DNA of 64,000 nucleotides from Saprospiraceae bacterium (GTDB lineage Bacteria; Bacteroidota; Bacteroidia; Chitinophagales; Saprospiraceae): NCBI GenBank assembly GCA_028285085.1, contig JANQQI010000030.1, positions 62,001 to 126,000 on the forward strand, given 5' to 3'. Shown here piece by piece: positions 10,237 through 19,899 of the stretch. The position numbers and the translations under genes are program-made. The notes under the pieces were generated by a model. It was not told where the DNA came from. It saw only the letters and a program-made list of their open reading frames with translations, and searched no databases. Numbering within the stretch: position 1 is the stretch's first letter; every line of letters starts with the position of its first letter.

Positions 10237-13200
10237 CTATTCTGTCAAGGTCACATCGCCGGTATATTGAATCCTTGCGCCGTCGGTGAATTCGATATCG
10301 GCGATGTAAATAAACACAGCAGGGTTAAGCAGTTGTCCACGCAAAAATCCGTTCCAACCGAAGCCAGGATCATTGGGCTGCCCACCGACAGATTCAAAGA
10401 CCAGCCCTCCCCAACGATTGAAAATTCGGAAACTGCGGATTTGATTCACCACGCCCTGCTTGGCGTTAATGAAAAGCACATCGTTAGTTCCGTCCGCATT
10501 GGGTGAAAAGACATTTGGAATGAAGACGGCTCGGTCTTTATCCACTCGAAGTTGTAATTCCGCCTGAGCGGCACAGCCATTCTGATTGATTACCGTCAAT
10601 GTGTACAGCATCGATTCGCTCGGGATCACTTCCGGCTCCAGACAGTCCGCACAGCTCAGGTTGGTTGCCGGGCTCCAAATGATCGTATCAATTTGCTCTG
10701 GTAGCAGGTTGACCTCCGTCAGAATTTGATAATTCTCACCGATGTTCAGTGCAACCTCAGGCTCAAGAATGCTGACCTCGGGCCCTAATACATTGGGTAT
10801 TACTAGTTGCTCCGCATATTGGCAGCCTCCGGCATCTTGTACCATGATTTCGTAAGCCCCCGGATTCAACGCTAGAAAAAAGGTATCCAGATAGAAGTTC
10901 TCTCCACCATCCAGCGAAAATAAAAGCGGCCCTTCTCCCCCATCGACCGACTCAATCAAAATCGTTCCGCCTTCTTCCGGACAATCAGGCGGACTGGCGG
11001 CGGCCACTAAATCCGTGGGCACATTCGTGCGCTCCGTCACTTGCACACCGTCCTTACTGGTGCAGCCATTAATAATATTTTTAACCCACAATTCATACCA
11101 CCCCACACTACCTACTTCGGTCAGCAGCGTTTCTCCATTCCCGATTATCTGTCCATTATTCGTTTGCCATTGGTAAACATAGTTTGAACCAAGCGACGAT
11201 CCCGTTCCATCCAATGCGGCACGTAACGTATTACAATCCAACTCGGCCTCCAGCCCGGCTTCGGCGATTGGTGGGATGCGATCCTCCAGAACGGTTCGGC
11301 TCGCAGTATTTTCACAGTTATTCGATGTATTATAGATCGTAAGTGTATAAACACCGGGCTGGTCGACCGATGGATTTAGACTAGTAGGATTGACAATCAG
11401 GCCGCCATCATCCGTTGACCAATTATATACTAGATCTGCTCCCGTTGAAGAACCGTTAGCGTCCAGTTGAATAATTGAATCTATGCAGGTTAAAATGGCA
11501 GGAGGTTGAATAAATATATTTGGTAAATCTTGGCTTGAGGTAATCGTGATTTCATCCGTTGCGGTACAGCCGTTAGTAGGATCAAGTACTGTGAAAGTGT
11601 AAATTCCACTACTTTGTACCTCAATGCTGTAGCCATCAATTGGACCGGGCATAATACTTCCATTATCCGTAGCCCAGAGCAATTCAAGATCAGGAGATGG
11701 CGGCCCTGCGGCTTCCAACAAGGTAGAAGTCTGTTGGCAATTCAGTTCTTGCAATCCATTTAAGATAATCTGGGCAATCGGAGCAACAGTATCCACAGTC
11801 ACTTGTACGGCATCGTACACGGCACAACCCGTTGTTTCATTGGTCACCGCTAAGGTATAGGTACCATTTTGTCCGACCAGCGGGTTGAGTGAAGCTGCAT
11901 CGGCCAAAATCAAGCCATCAGTAGTTGTCCAAGAATAGCTAATCGTAGGACCGATGCTAGCTTCACCCTGGAGGTTCACCTCCGTTTGTTCACAGTTTAG
12001 TTGTTGGTTTTGTCCCGCTTCGGCCGTAGGTACATCCACATTGAGCGGCACCAGGATAGGCGTCGAATACGTACAGCCCGCATCATCGGTAATTGTGAGT
12101 TGATAAAGTGCGTTGTTTAATCCGACTGGATTGTTGATTGACGGGAGGCCATCGCTCCATTGATAAGTGTAAGGCGCCGTTGCGCCTGCGGCGCTCACCT
12201 GAATGGCACCATCGCTGGCACCGGGGCAAGTTTCCTCATCTATAGTATAATTTACCGCCCAGTTGGTGGGCGTTACGGTGCCAATGCCCTGAGCATCGCC
12301 TATACAGCCATTCGTCATTACGCTCACCAGTTGGTAAGTGCCAATAGCGTTTGCATCGAGGATAAAAGGACTAGAGTTGACTTCAACGGGCGGTTGCAAG
12401 GTAGCATCCAGGCTATATTCGATAACCCAAGGCCCTTGGCCAGTTAAGTCAATTTGCAAACTAGCGCTGGGATTTTCGGGGCAGACCAGTACATCGCCGC
12501 TCAAAGTTGCAGTAGGCACTTCCACCACTTCTACCATGTTTACACCTACGATCGTGTTGCCACAAAAGTCCGTTACCGTCACCGTGTAAGTCGCTGAAGC
12601 ATCCACAGGAACCGTCAAAGTCGGGGTATCATCTCCCGTATTCCATGCGTATTGATAGGTACCAATTCCACCACTCACGGTAGGCTCAAAACTGAGCGTG
12701 GTGGGATCACAAAAGAAAAGTGAATCGGCGGTAATCGATAATGGCGCTGCATCTTCGATCCACAATTCTGCTACGGATAATTCACACGAGCAGGCGGCCT
12801 CTAATTCCAGAATAATGGATTCAGGGCCTTCCGTCAGGCCATCCGCTAGCACCTCCACTGGCACATAGAGCACCGAATCTCCGGCCGGAATAATCACAGA
12901 GTCTGGTAAAGCCAAATAATCGATTCCCGGTAAGGCCGTACTCCCAACGCCCAAATCGTAATGGACCACCAGGGGTTCACTAAGATCTTCGCCCGAGCGC
13001 GAAAAGATCAATTGCGCATCGAGGCACCCTTCATAAGCCGTATTGGTCGGCGCGGTCTCGCCGGGTGCTTCCGCAGAGAGCTGGGCAGTCGTTCCGGCGG
13101 CGAAGCTATTGGCTTTCAAGAATACCGCAGAATCGTAATAACCATCCGATACATCCGCTACGATGAGCTTAATATGATAAGTTTCACAGGCCTGCACATT

Positions 13201-14259
13201 GGCCAGAGCAGTCATCACCGTGGTAAAGCCATCAAATTCAATATCATTGATTGCTACCCCATTAGTATTCTCCGGATAGTTATTGCACGCAATAAAGGCC
13301 GGAATAATATCATGTTGCCAAGTCGGAATATTATTAACGTAGTAGGCTTGATTTTGTAGATGATTGACACTGTTGATAGCAATGAAATCAGAGGAGCCGG
13401 GCACCAGCGCGATGTTGGCGGCCCCATTAGCAAAAGGGCCATTGATTCCAGGGCCACTGATAAAAAAGCCAAATACATCATTGAAACTACTGTTGACGTA
13501 TTCGCAGTATTCTTCGGAGGCAAAGACGAATTCGAAAGACACCTGATCCGTCGTTGGCGTAAAATCAAACTCCAGCGCAGAGGCATCATAAATTGAACTG
13601 GTACCAACAATGTCTACTAAATCAGGATCCACATCAAAAATGGGAAAGGAAGTACCGGTATTATAATTTTGGTTGGGCCCTTCAGAATTAGAAATTGTTC
13701 CAGAAGACAGAATAACACCAGTTTCGATATCGATCGCATTCCCACCGTTCGAAAAATAGCCTTTCCCGCGATTATCTCCACTGAAAGTAATGCTCGCCGG
13801 GTCCACATCGAAGCAATCCCCAGCAATGAATACATCCTGTATAAGCGACTGGGCGCTATAGTTCTGATCGGTCATAATGCCCATCAGACTTCGCGCATCA
13901 GCACGCGGACAGCTCACACAGCCCACAGATAGTACAGCTTCCAATGATTCGGTTTGATCGGTTTCCAGGATGACCTCTTGCTGTTCTGACTGAGCACGGA
14001 AGGTGAACACACGCGTCCCATTACTCAAAAAATTGATTTGTCGGTCGGCCTTAGGTGTATTTACAAAGAGGCGATACTCCTCACCGACATCCAGGTTTTG
14101 GAGATAAATCGAATGGAATGTGTTGGTAATTACCAACGAAAAACGCTCTACGGGATGTGTGACCACAAGCGTATCGATTCCTCTAGTATTGTTTGCTTTC
14201 GCGGACGAAGTCAACATCAGTAGTACTGATACTGCCGCCACTATCCGTTGGTATCTCAT
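10237..14259 (-). CDS. Surface adhesin paralogue: choice-of-anchor-L, Calx-beta, Ig-like repeats, T9SS type B sorting domain
   Basis: About 1,340 residues. The start is set at the ATG 14257-14259, which gives the signal peptide (MRYQRIVAAVSVLLMLTSSA); the longer frame from 14292 adds 11 residues. The architecture repeats that of the neighbouring giant: a choice-of-anchor-L domain (GDCFDVDPAS, FEFVFASEEYCEYVN, FNDVFGFFISGPG, FDGFTTVMTALANV), a Calx-beta-like domain (GLTEGPESIILELEAACSC), Ig/SprB-like segments, and only four ~82-residue Cys-containing repeats (LNCEQTEVNL, LNCQQTSTLL, LTCIDSIIQL, LDCNTLRAAL). A type B C-terminal domain closes it (FIPNVFSPNADGTNDVLF, FRIFNRWGGLVF, GDVTLTE). The pair probably arose by gene duplication followed by repeat expansion in one copy. 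It is expected to be exported by T9SS and displayed on the surface. Confidence 0.9.
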   Translation of the reverse strand: MRYQRIVAAVSVLLMLTSSAKANNTRGIDTLVVTHPVERFSLVITNTFHSIYLQNLDVGEEYRLFVNTPKADRQINFLSNGTRVFTFRAQSEQQEVILETDQTESLEAVLSVGCVSCPRADARSLMGIMTDQNYSAQSLIQDVFIAGDCFDVDPASITFSGDNRGKGYFSNGGNAIDIETGVILSSGTISNSEGPNQNYNTGTSFPIFDVDPDLVDIVGTSSIYDASALEFDFTPTTDQVSFEFVFASEEYCEYVNSSFNDVFGFFISGPGINGPFANGAANIALVPGSSDFIAINSVNHLQNQAYYVNNIPTWQHDIIPAFIACNNYPENTNGVAINDIEFDGFTTVMTALANVQACETYHIKLIVADVSDGYYDSAVFLKANSFAAGTTAQLSAEAPGETAPTNTAYEGCLDAQLIFSRSGEDLSEPLVVHYDLGVGSTALPGIDYLALPDSVIIPAGDSVLYVPVEVLADGLTEGPESIILELEAACSCELSVAELWIEDAAPLSITADSLFFCDPTTLSFEPTVSGGIGTYQYAWNTGDDTPTLTVPVDASATYTVTVTDFCGNTIVGVNMVEVVEVPTATLSGDVLVCPENPSASLQIDLTGQGPWVIEYSLDATLQPPVEVNSSPFILDANAIGTYQLVSVMTNGCIGDAQGIGTVTPTNWAVNYTIDEETCPGASDGAIQVSAAGATAPYTYQWSDGLPSINNPVGLNNALYQLTITDDAGCTYSTPILVPLNVDVPTAEAGQNQQLNCEQTEVNLQGEASIGPTISYSWTTTDGLILADAASLNPLVGQNGTYTLAVTNETTGCAVYDAVQVTVDTVAPIAQIILNGLQELNCQQTSTLLEAAGPPSPDLELLWATDNGSIMPGPIDGYSIEVQSSGIYTFTVLDPTNGCTATDEITITSSQDLPNIFIQPPAILTCIDSIIQLDANGSSTGADLVYNWSTDDGGLIVNPTSLNPSVDQPGVYTLTIYNTSNNCENTASRTVLEDRIPPIAEAGLEAELDCNTLRAALDGTGSSLGSNYVYQWQTNNGQIIGNGETLLTEVGSVGWYELWVKNIINGCTSKDGVQVTERTNVPTDLVAAASPPDCPEEGGTILIESVDGGEGPLLFSLDGGENFYLDTFFLALNPGAYEIMVQDAGGCQYAEQLVIPNVLGPEVSILEPEVALNIGENYQILTEVNLLPEQIDTIIWSPATNLSCADCLEPEVIPSESMLYTLTVINQNGCAAQAELQLRVDKDRAVFIPNVFSPNADGTNDVLFINAKQGVVNQIRSFRIFNRWGGLVFESVGGQPNDPGFGWNGFLRGQLLNPAVFIYIADIEFTDGARIQYTGDVTLTE

Positions 14260-14604
14260 GCTGATAGGATAGTTAGGAGTGGGCCGAGCCACACTCTTAA
14301 GTTTGCTTTAAAATGTAGATGGAAATACCAGACGTAGCAGGCTCTCTCATCTTAACCGGTTCTCATAATTGGTGCTAACATAAGGTTGAAAAGATCAACA
14401 GCTAGCGCAGTGATAAGTCACATGGGAAGGAATAATAGTGTATGCGATTCTTACGAATCTAAACAATTGGAAATAGGGGATTCGGGTAATGTCCCGATGG
14501 GTGATACTTGTTTTTAAACGTCGAAACGCCTACAAGCAAATAGATATAGTGTGTGAAGTGGCTCTAAAAGTATTTAATATTTTTTGATTAGAAAAATATT
14601 TATC
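14260..14604. other. Intergenic region upstream of adhesin paralogue
   Basis: AT-rich, with no credible ORF. A short hairpin (GATTC, ttac, GAATC near 14450) and an AT-rich inverted repeat near 14575-14602 are visible. Neither has an evident function. Confidence 0.5.
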
Positions 14605-14647
14605 AAAAAAAAACTGGAGTTAGAGCCACGATGGCTCTAACTCCAGT
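14605..14647 (-). terminator. Strong intrinsic terminator of the glycine-rich protein gene
   Basis: A perfect 16-bp stem (14613-14628 with 14632-14647) has a 3-nt loop. On the minus strand it is followed by a run of eight or more T. It begins about 20 nt after the stop codon at 14669. Confidence 0.9.
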
Positions 14648-14668
14648 AAGAGACTGTAACGGATTGAT

Positions 14669-15151
14669 TTAACCAAATAAATTGCCGATACCGCCCAATT
14701 TATCTTTTAATGCATCGCCGGCAATGTTCTTAGCAATATCACCAAGGCCACCACCGAGGCCTAGTTTATCCATTAAACTGGATTCAGATACCTCGCCATC
14801 ATCCCCTTTGAGGGAATTGCCAAGGCCTCCTAACAAATTCTCCAATCCAGCACCAGCTGCCAAGCCGGCAATACTTTCGGGTACACCAAGTTTGGTCATG
14901 ATCCCTTTCATAAATTGCTGCTTGATGTTACCAAACAAGCTATTAGAAGTCATGCTACCGCCACTATTGAACATACCCAAAATATTTCCGATGTTTCCAC
15001 CGGTCACTTGCTCCATCAGGCCACTGGTAATGCTTTCTTTAGCAATCGGAAAGGCTTGCTCTGCCTGCTCCATTCCCAAGCCAGCCTTATCGGCAATAGC
15101 ACCAACGAAATTATCTTTCAATCCATCGAGAAGATTGTCTAACATAATCAT
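14669..15151 (-). CDS. Small Gly/Leu-rich protein, DUF937/DUF2780-like
   Basis: 160 residues with no signal peptide. It is a chain of amphipathic helices with glycine-rich linkers (GGNIGNILGMFNSGG, GLAAGAGLENLLGGLG, LGLGGGLGDIAKNIAG). The N-terminus (LLDGLKDNFVGAIADKAGL, QAEQAFPIAKESITSGL) resembles small proteins of the DUF937/DUF2780 type found widely in Bacteroidota, whose function is not established. A second ATG two codons in is an equally good start. The gene stands alone with its own terminator. The opposite strand is also open over the same stretch, but that reading is proline-rich and unlike any protein, so I take this strand as real. Confidence 0.7.
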   Translation of the reverse strand: MIMLDNLLDGLKDNFVGAIADKAGLGMEQAEQAFPIAKESITSGLMEQVTGGNIGNILGMFNSGGSMTSNSLFGNIKQQFMKGIMTKLGVPESIAGLAAGAGLENLLGGLGNSLKGDDGEVSESSLMDKLGLGGGLGDIAKNIAGDALKDKLGGIGNLFG

Positions 15152-15265
15152 TTAAGAATTTAGGGTGAAGAAATAAATTCGGCAATAATATACAATCAAA
15201 TCAGGGATATCGAAAGTATTATGTCGCCGAATCCTTGGAAGAAGTGTATTGATCGATTAGGGGTA

Positions 15266-15296
15266 AAAAGAAACGGACGCGGGGAATGCGTCCGTT
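15266..15296 (-). terminator. Intrinsic terminator of the outer-membrane barrel gene
   Basis: A 9-bp stem (15272-15280 with 15288-15296, AACGGACGC type) is followed on the minus strand by TTCTTTTTACC. It lies about 85 nt past the stop codon at 15382. Confidence 0.75.
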
Positions 15297-15381
15297 CTGA
15301 AAATTAGCCAAATCTATTTCTCCGCTTTGGAGAAGGAATAGTTCTTTAATCGCACATTAGAATTCGACAAATGAGTCGAAT

Positions 15382-15975
15382 TTAGAATCGGGTGTTTATA
15401 CCAATGGTGAATAATGAGGCACCGTAGCCTACTTCACCGAACACGCCAAAATGTTTAGTCAATAAATATTTTGCACCGATGTAACCGGACCAAGTCCAGG
15501 CGTCCGCATAATCTTCTACTCGAATGTTTTGCAGGCGGCCATCGGTCAAGTTTTCGGATTCGTTGACGGAGAAATTATAGCCAATCATACCACCGCCGTA
15601 AAAATCAAAACGATCTCGGCTAAAATGGCCTTGAAATCGGAGACCGGTCAGGAAGTAATTATTGACTAATTCAGGCGTCATTCCGGGGAGTTTTTCACCA
15701 TCTTCTTCGGGGGCAACGTACTCCGTTTGAGAATACCCTAAATAAGCACCAATGCTTAAGTGTTTTTGTAATCGATAGTTTACACTTAGGCTCAATGGTA
15801 AAATGGTCGTGTTGGTGTTTTTACCAACGAAGGTAGACATCAAACCGACACCTACTTGAGCTTCTACATCGCCCTTTTTAAATTCAATATTTTCGTAGTA
15901 CTGAGCAGAAAGATTGGTGTTCATCAAGAACAGCAAAATTAATGTGAAGCCGGGGAGCAATAGATTGTTTTTCAT
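15382..15975 (-). CDS. Small outer-membrane beta-barrel protein
   Basis: 197 residues. The N-terminal signal peptide (LLLPGFTLILLFLMNTNLSA) is followed by YYENIEFKKGDVEAQVGVG. The rest alternates amphipathic beta-strands (LSLSVNYRLQKHLSIGAYLG, GLRFQGHFSRDRFDFYGGG, WSGYIGAKYLLTKHFGVFGE) and ends ITINTRF-like with a terminal Phe, as expected of an 8-strand outer-membrane barrel inserted by Bam. No specific substrate can be inferred. It is monocistronic with its own terminator, and is divergent from the BNR-propeller gene across a long AT-rich gap. Confidence 0.75.
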   Translation of the reverse strand: MKNNLLLPGFTLILLFLMNTNLSAQYYENIEFKKGDVEAQVGVGLMSTFVGKNTNTTILPLSLSVNYRLQKHLSIGAYLGYSQTEYVAPEEDGEKLPGMTPELVNNYFLTGLRFQGHFSRDRFDFYGGGMIGYNFSVNESENLTDGRLQNIRVEDYADAWTWSGYIGAKYLLTKHFGVFGEVGYGASLFTIGINTRF

Positions 15976-16623
15976 TTTTTATATGCTTTGGATTTCAAAA
16001 TTATATTTTATAACAATGCAAAAATACGACTATTTTCAATAATAAATTCTGTTTTATTATAAATTTTGTGTTAATTATTTTTCAAACTAACTGCACACAA
16101 GGCATAGCAAAGTTAGCCCCCTTTGAGGCATAATAAAAGCAGATTTGAAACGGCAGCATTGAAGATTAGTCAGACAGTAACTGACACCCTGGATTCTTTT
16201 CGGTTTGGTTGTTGAGTAGCTTTAGCACAATATAAAATCGCAAGGGTGATTTTTTGTTTTCATTTTGTTTTATGGTTTTAAAGGTATCTTTTTGAAGCGT
16301 TCTTAACAAACTAGAAAATTAACATTGGTCAGGTTCCTAATATTCTAACAGATGATACTTTTAACGAATTTTTAAGACTTAGTGTATACTATACGTCAAT
16401 CTACTCGACAGCCTCTCAAATTTAGTCTCTGTTATGATATATGTTCAAGGGGATTCGAAACGTACTTTTACCTCCGGATTTTATACCATCACAGTCATTA
16501 TTTTAACGTAAAGTCCACTATCTTAACGCAGATTTACGAGAAAGTCAATTCAGTAACCTACTCGATGATTGAAATAAGAACATTTTCTTACCCCAATCAT
16601 TGCATTATGAATTAAACAGTACT
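15976..16623. other. Long AT-rich divergent intergenic region
   Basis: About 650 nt between divergent genes. I see no RNA gene, no strong hairpin and no coding potential; a small frame at 16382-16615 has no family features. It presumably holds promoters for both neighbours. No box matches TTG plus TAnnTTTG with correct spacing. Confidence 0.5.
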
Positions 16624-19600
16624 ATGAAAGTGCGACACCTTCTACTAGGCCTTTTAATGTGCCAATCCTTATGGCTATCTGCTCAACAGTTAGATCTCAA
16701 CCAACTCCAAAAGCTTAAGATTCGCAATATCGGCCCTGCGGGCATGAGTGGACGAGTCACCAGCATCGATGTCGATCTGAGCCGCCCGGAAGTTATCTTC
16801 GTGGGTACCGCTTCCGGTGGTATCTGGAAATCAGAAAACGGTGGTACGAGCTGGCAACCTATTTTTGATGATGCTCCGGTACAATCTATTGGTGCCATCA
16901 AGATCAACCAGCAAAACCCCAGTGAAATCTGGGCCGGCACGGGCGAAGGCAATCCACGTAACTCTCATAACAGTGGTGAAGGCATATTTCGCAGTCTTGA
17001 CGGTGGAAAAAGCTGGCAACATATGGGATTAGAAAATACCCGCTTGATTCATCGCATTATCATCCACCGCGATAATCCAGATATCATCCATGTTGGCGTA
17101 TTAGGGTCAGCTTGGGGTAAAAGCGAAGATCGTGGTGTCTATCGCACTAAAGATGGTGGTAAGAGCTGGGAGAAAATTCTCTACGTCAATGATGAAACCG
17201 GCGTAGCCGATATGGTTGTTGATCCAACCAATCCCGATAAATTACTTGTTGCCATGTGGGAATTTCACCGCAAACCTTGGTATTTCAACTCCGGTGGAAA
17301 AGGCTCTGGTCTTTATATGACGTATGATGGTGGTGATAACTGGACCCAGATAACAGCCAAGGAAGGGCTTCCTAAAGGTAATCTCGGCCGTATTGGTTTG
17401 GCCATCGCACCTTCCAAGCCTAATGTCATGTATGCGCTGGTCGAAGCGAAGAAAAATGCACTCTATGGCTCCACCGATGGTGGACACAAATGGCGCAAAA
17501 TTTCGGATAAGAATATTGGTAACCGTCCTTTTTATTACGCAGATATTTATGTTGACTCTAAGAATGAGAACCGTATTTGGAATCTCTGGTCTTATGTTTC
17601 GAAGAGTGAAGATGGCGGTAAAACCTTTAAAACCATTTTAGATTACGGCAAACGCGTTCACCCCGATCACCATGCCTTTTGGATTCACCCTGATGATCCT
17701 AATTACTTGATTGATGGTAACGACGGAGGATTAAATATCTCGCGAGATGGTGGTGCCAATTGGGAATTTATCGACAACATCCCCGTGGCGCAGTTCTATC
17801 ATATCAACTACGACATGGATGTCCCGTACAATGTTTGTGGTGGTATGCAGGATAATGGGTCGTGGGTCGGTCCTAATGCCGTTTGGAAGAGCGGTGGTAT
17901 CCGCAACGCAGATTGGCAAGAGGTGCTTTTCGGAGATGGGTTCGATGTGATGATGCGTAAATCAGACAATCGTTACGGTTTCGGAATGTCGCAAGGTGGA
18001 AATCTCAGCTATTTCGATCGTGTGACCGGTAACAATCAATACATTCGCCCGGTACATCCCGATGGCGTCACGCTGCGCTACAACTGGAATGCCGCACTAG
18101 CCCAAGATCCTTTCTCAGATTGTGGTATTTACTACGGTAGTCAATTCGTACATAAAAGTACCGATTGTGGACAGAGTTGGACGATTATCTCACCGGATTT
18201 GACAAGTGGTGATACTGCAAAATACAATCAGTCGCTTCGCAGTGGTGGCCTCACCCCTGACGTCACTAATGCTGAAAATTACTCCTCGATCCTTGCTATT
18301 ACGCCCAGTCCATCCAGCGCACAAGTGATTTGGGTAGGTACTGATGATGGTAAGCTCCAGATTACTCGCGATGGTGGTCAAAACTGGGAAGAACTCTCTG
18401 GCCGCTTACCCGGCTTCCCGGCCGGGGCCTGGATTCCGCAAATCGTGGTTCCCGACGCCGGCGGCGGTGAAGCCTATGTCGTTGTCAACGACTACCGCCG
18501 CAATAATTACACGCCTTATTTATATCATACCAACGATTACGGCCAAACCTGGCAACGACTAGTCGATGAAAACAAGGTGTCCGGCCACGTCCTTTCCGTT
18601 GTTCCAGATCCCGAAGCACCAAATCTCTTATTTCTAGGCACAGATTATGGATTATACATCAGCATCGATGGTGGCCAACAATGGCAACGTTGGAAGAAAG
18701 GATTCCCAGCAGTACCCGTCGCCGATTTGAAAATCCATCCGCGCGAGCATGATTTGATCATTGGCACTTTTGGGCGAGCCGCCTGGATCATGGACGATAT
18801 CCGGCCGTTGCGTGAAATTGCCAAGACGAATGCTCAGATTCTTGAGCGCGATTTTGCGGTATTCCCCGCGCCGGATGCCTGGCTCGCAGAATACCGCTCG
18901 GTAGACGGCGCGCGCTTTATCGCTGACGGTGACTTTGTAGGAACCAATCGTAGCCGAGGCGCTATGCTGACTTACTGGGCCAAACCACCACAAAAGGATA
19001 AGTCAGCAGCTAAAGAGGCTGAAAAGCCCGCCGAACAAAAGAAAAAGAAGAAAAAAGGCCGCAAGAAAAAAGAAGACACTGAGAAACAATCGGACCAGGA
19101 TAAAAAAATGGCCGATGATTCTGCCAAGAAGAAAAAAGGTGGCCCCGCCAAAAAGATCAAAGTCGTCATTTATGACACCGCAGGAGATACGATTCGTAAC
19201 TATACCGTCAAAGCTGATACTGCTCTGAATCGTATTTACTGGAATATGCGATCAAATGGCGTACGCTATCCATCTTATCGTGAGGTTAAGCCCGATGCTA
19301 ATCCTCCAACCGGCTCCCGTGTGCTCCCCGGCACCTACAAAGTGGTGATGCAACACGGGGATCATCGCGACTCCACTATGGTTACCGTCAAAGCTGATCC
19401 ACGTTTGAATATTACAACCCAGCAAATGGAGCAGCAATTAGCGGCCAGCAAAGATTTCCAAAAATTAGTCGGCCAATGTAGCGCCGCTTTCAATCGACTC
19501 AAATCCGCTAAAAAAACGATAAAGCTAGTCAATGATCAAATGGTGAATGCTCCGGATAGCACCAAAACGATGATTAAAAAACTAGGTGGTACTATGCAGG

Positions 19601-19899
19601 ATTCCATTAGCCAATTGATGAATTTATTTACGAATTCGCAGGATGGCAAAGGTATCCAAAGCAGTAATCATACGCTCAACAGCAAACTATTCCGCGCAAA
19701 TGCTTACATCAATGCTTCGGATGGCCCACCTAATCAAATGGCGCGCTTTAGCATCGCTCAAGCACGGGAAAAGGCCACAGAGGTGATCGCTCAGGTTAAT
19801 CAGTTTTTCCAGGAAGACTGGTCGAAATATCAAATTGAGGTGGAAAGCAAACGCCACTCCTTATTTAAAAGCTATCAGCCCATTCAGATCGAGGATTAA
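16624..19899 (+). CDS. Exported BNR / sortilin-like beta-propeller protein
   Basis: 1,091 residues from the ATG at 16624, chosen because it places the signal peptide (KVRHLLLGLLMCQSLWLSAQ) at the N-terminus; a start at 16600 would add eight residues. The protein contains many BNR/Asp-box motifs (S-x-D-G-G-x-x-W: SENGGTSW, SLDGGKSW, TKDGGKSW, TYDGGDNW, STDGGHKW, SRDGGANW, TRDGGQNW, SIDGGQQW). This is typical of the VPS10/sortilin-like or WD40/YVTN/BNR-repeat exoproteins abundant in Bacteroidota. A lysine-rich low-complexity stretch (about residues 784-845, including a run of six Lys) interrupts the C-terminal third. No T9SS sorting domain is visible. The name glycosyl hydrolase often given to this family is not supported by catalytic residues here. 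Its stop overlaps that of the next, convergent gene by 3 nt. Confidence 0.85.
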   Translation: MKVRHLLLGLLMCQSLWLSAQQLDLNQLQKLKIRNIGPAGMSGRVTSIDVDLSRPEVIFVGTASGGIWKSENGGTSWQPIFDDAPVQSIGAIKINQQNPSEIWAGTGEGNPRNSHNSGEGIFRSLDGGKSWQHMGLENTRLIHRIIIHRDNPDIIHVGVLGSAWGKSEDRGVYRTKDGGKSWEKILYVNDETGVADMVVDPTNPDKLLVAMWEFHRKPWYFNSGGKGSGLYMTYDGGDNWTQITAKEGLPKGNLGRIGLAIAPSKPNVMYALVEAKKNALYGSTDGGHKWRKISDKNIGNRPFYYADIYVDSKNENRIWNLWSYVSKSEDGGKTFKTILDYGKRVHPDHHAFWIHPDDPNYLIDGNDGGLNISRDGGANWEFIDNIPVAQFYHINYDMDVPYNVCGGMQDNGSWVGPNAVWKSGGIRNADWQEVLFGDGFDVMMRKSDNRYGFGMSQGGNLSYFDRVTGNNQYIRPVHPDGVTLRYNWNAALAQDPFSDCGIYYGSQFVHKSTDCGQSWTIISPDLTSGDTAKYNQSLRSGGLTPDVTNAENYSSILAITPSPSSAQVIWVGTDDGKLQITRDGGQNWEELSGRLPGFPAGAWIPQIVVPDAGGGEAYVVVNDYRRNNYTPYLYHTNDYGQTWQRLVDENKVSGHVLSVVPDPEAPNLLFLGTDYGLYISIDGGQQWQRWKKGFPAVPVADLKIHPREHDLIIGTFGRAAWIMDDIRPLREIAKTNAQILERDFAVFPAPDAWLAEYRSVDGARFIADGDFVGTNRSRGAMLTYWAKPPQKDKSAAKEAEKPAEQKKKKKKGRKKKEDTEKQSDQDKKMADDSAKKKKGGPAKKIKVVIYDTAGDTIRNYTVKADTALNRIYWNMRSNGVRYPSYREVKPDANPPTGSRVLPGTYKVVMQHGDHRDSTMVTVKADPRLNITTQQMEQQLAASKDFQKLVGQCSAAFNRLKSAKKTIKLVNDQMVNAPDSTKTMIKKLGGTMQDSISQLMNLFTNSQDGKGIQSSNHTLNSKLFRANAYINASDGPPNQMARFSIAQAREKATEVIAQVNQFFQEDWSKYQIEVESKRHSLFKSYQPIQIED

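Noticed and set aside
14682-15155. 157-residue plus-strand frame opposite the glycine-rich protein gene
   Set aside because: The product is Pro/Ser-rich without domain features and mirrors codon bias of the minus-strand gene, which has a terminator placed correctly for it.
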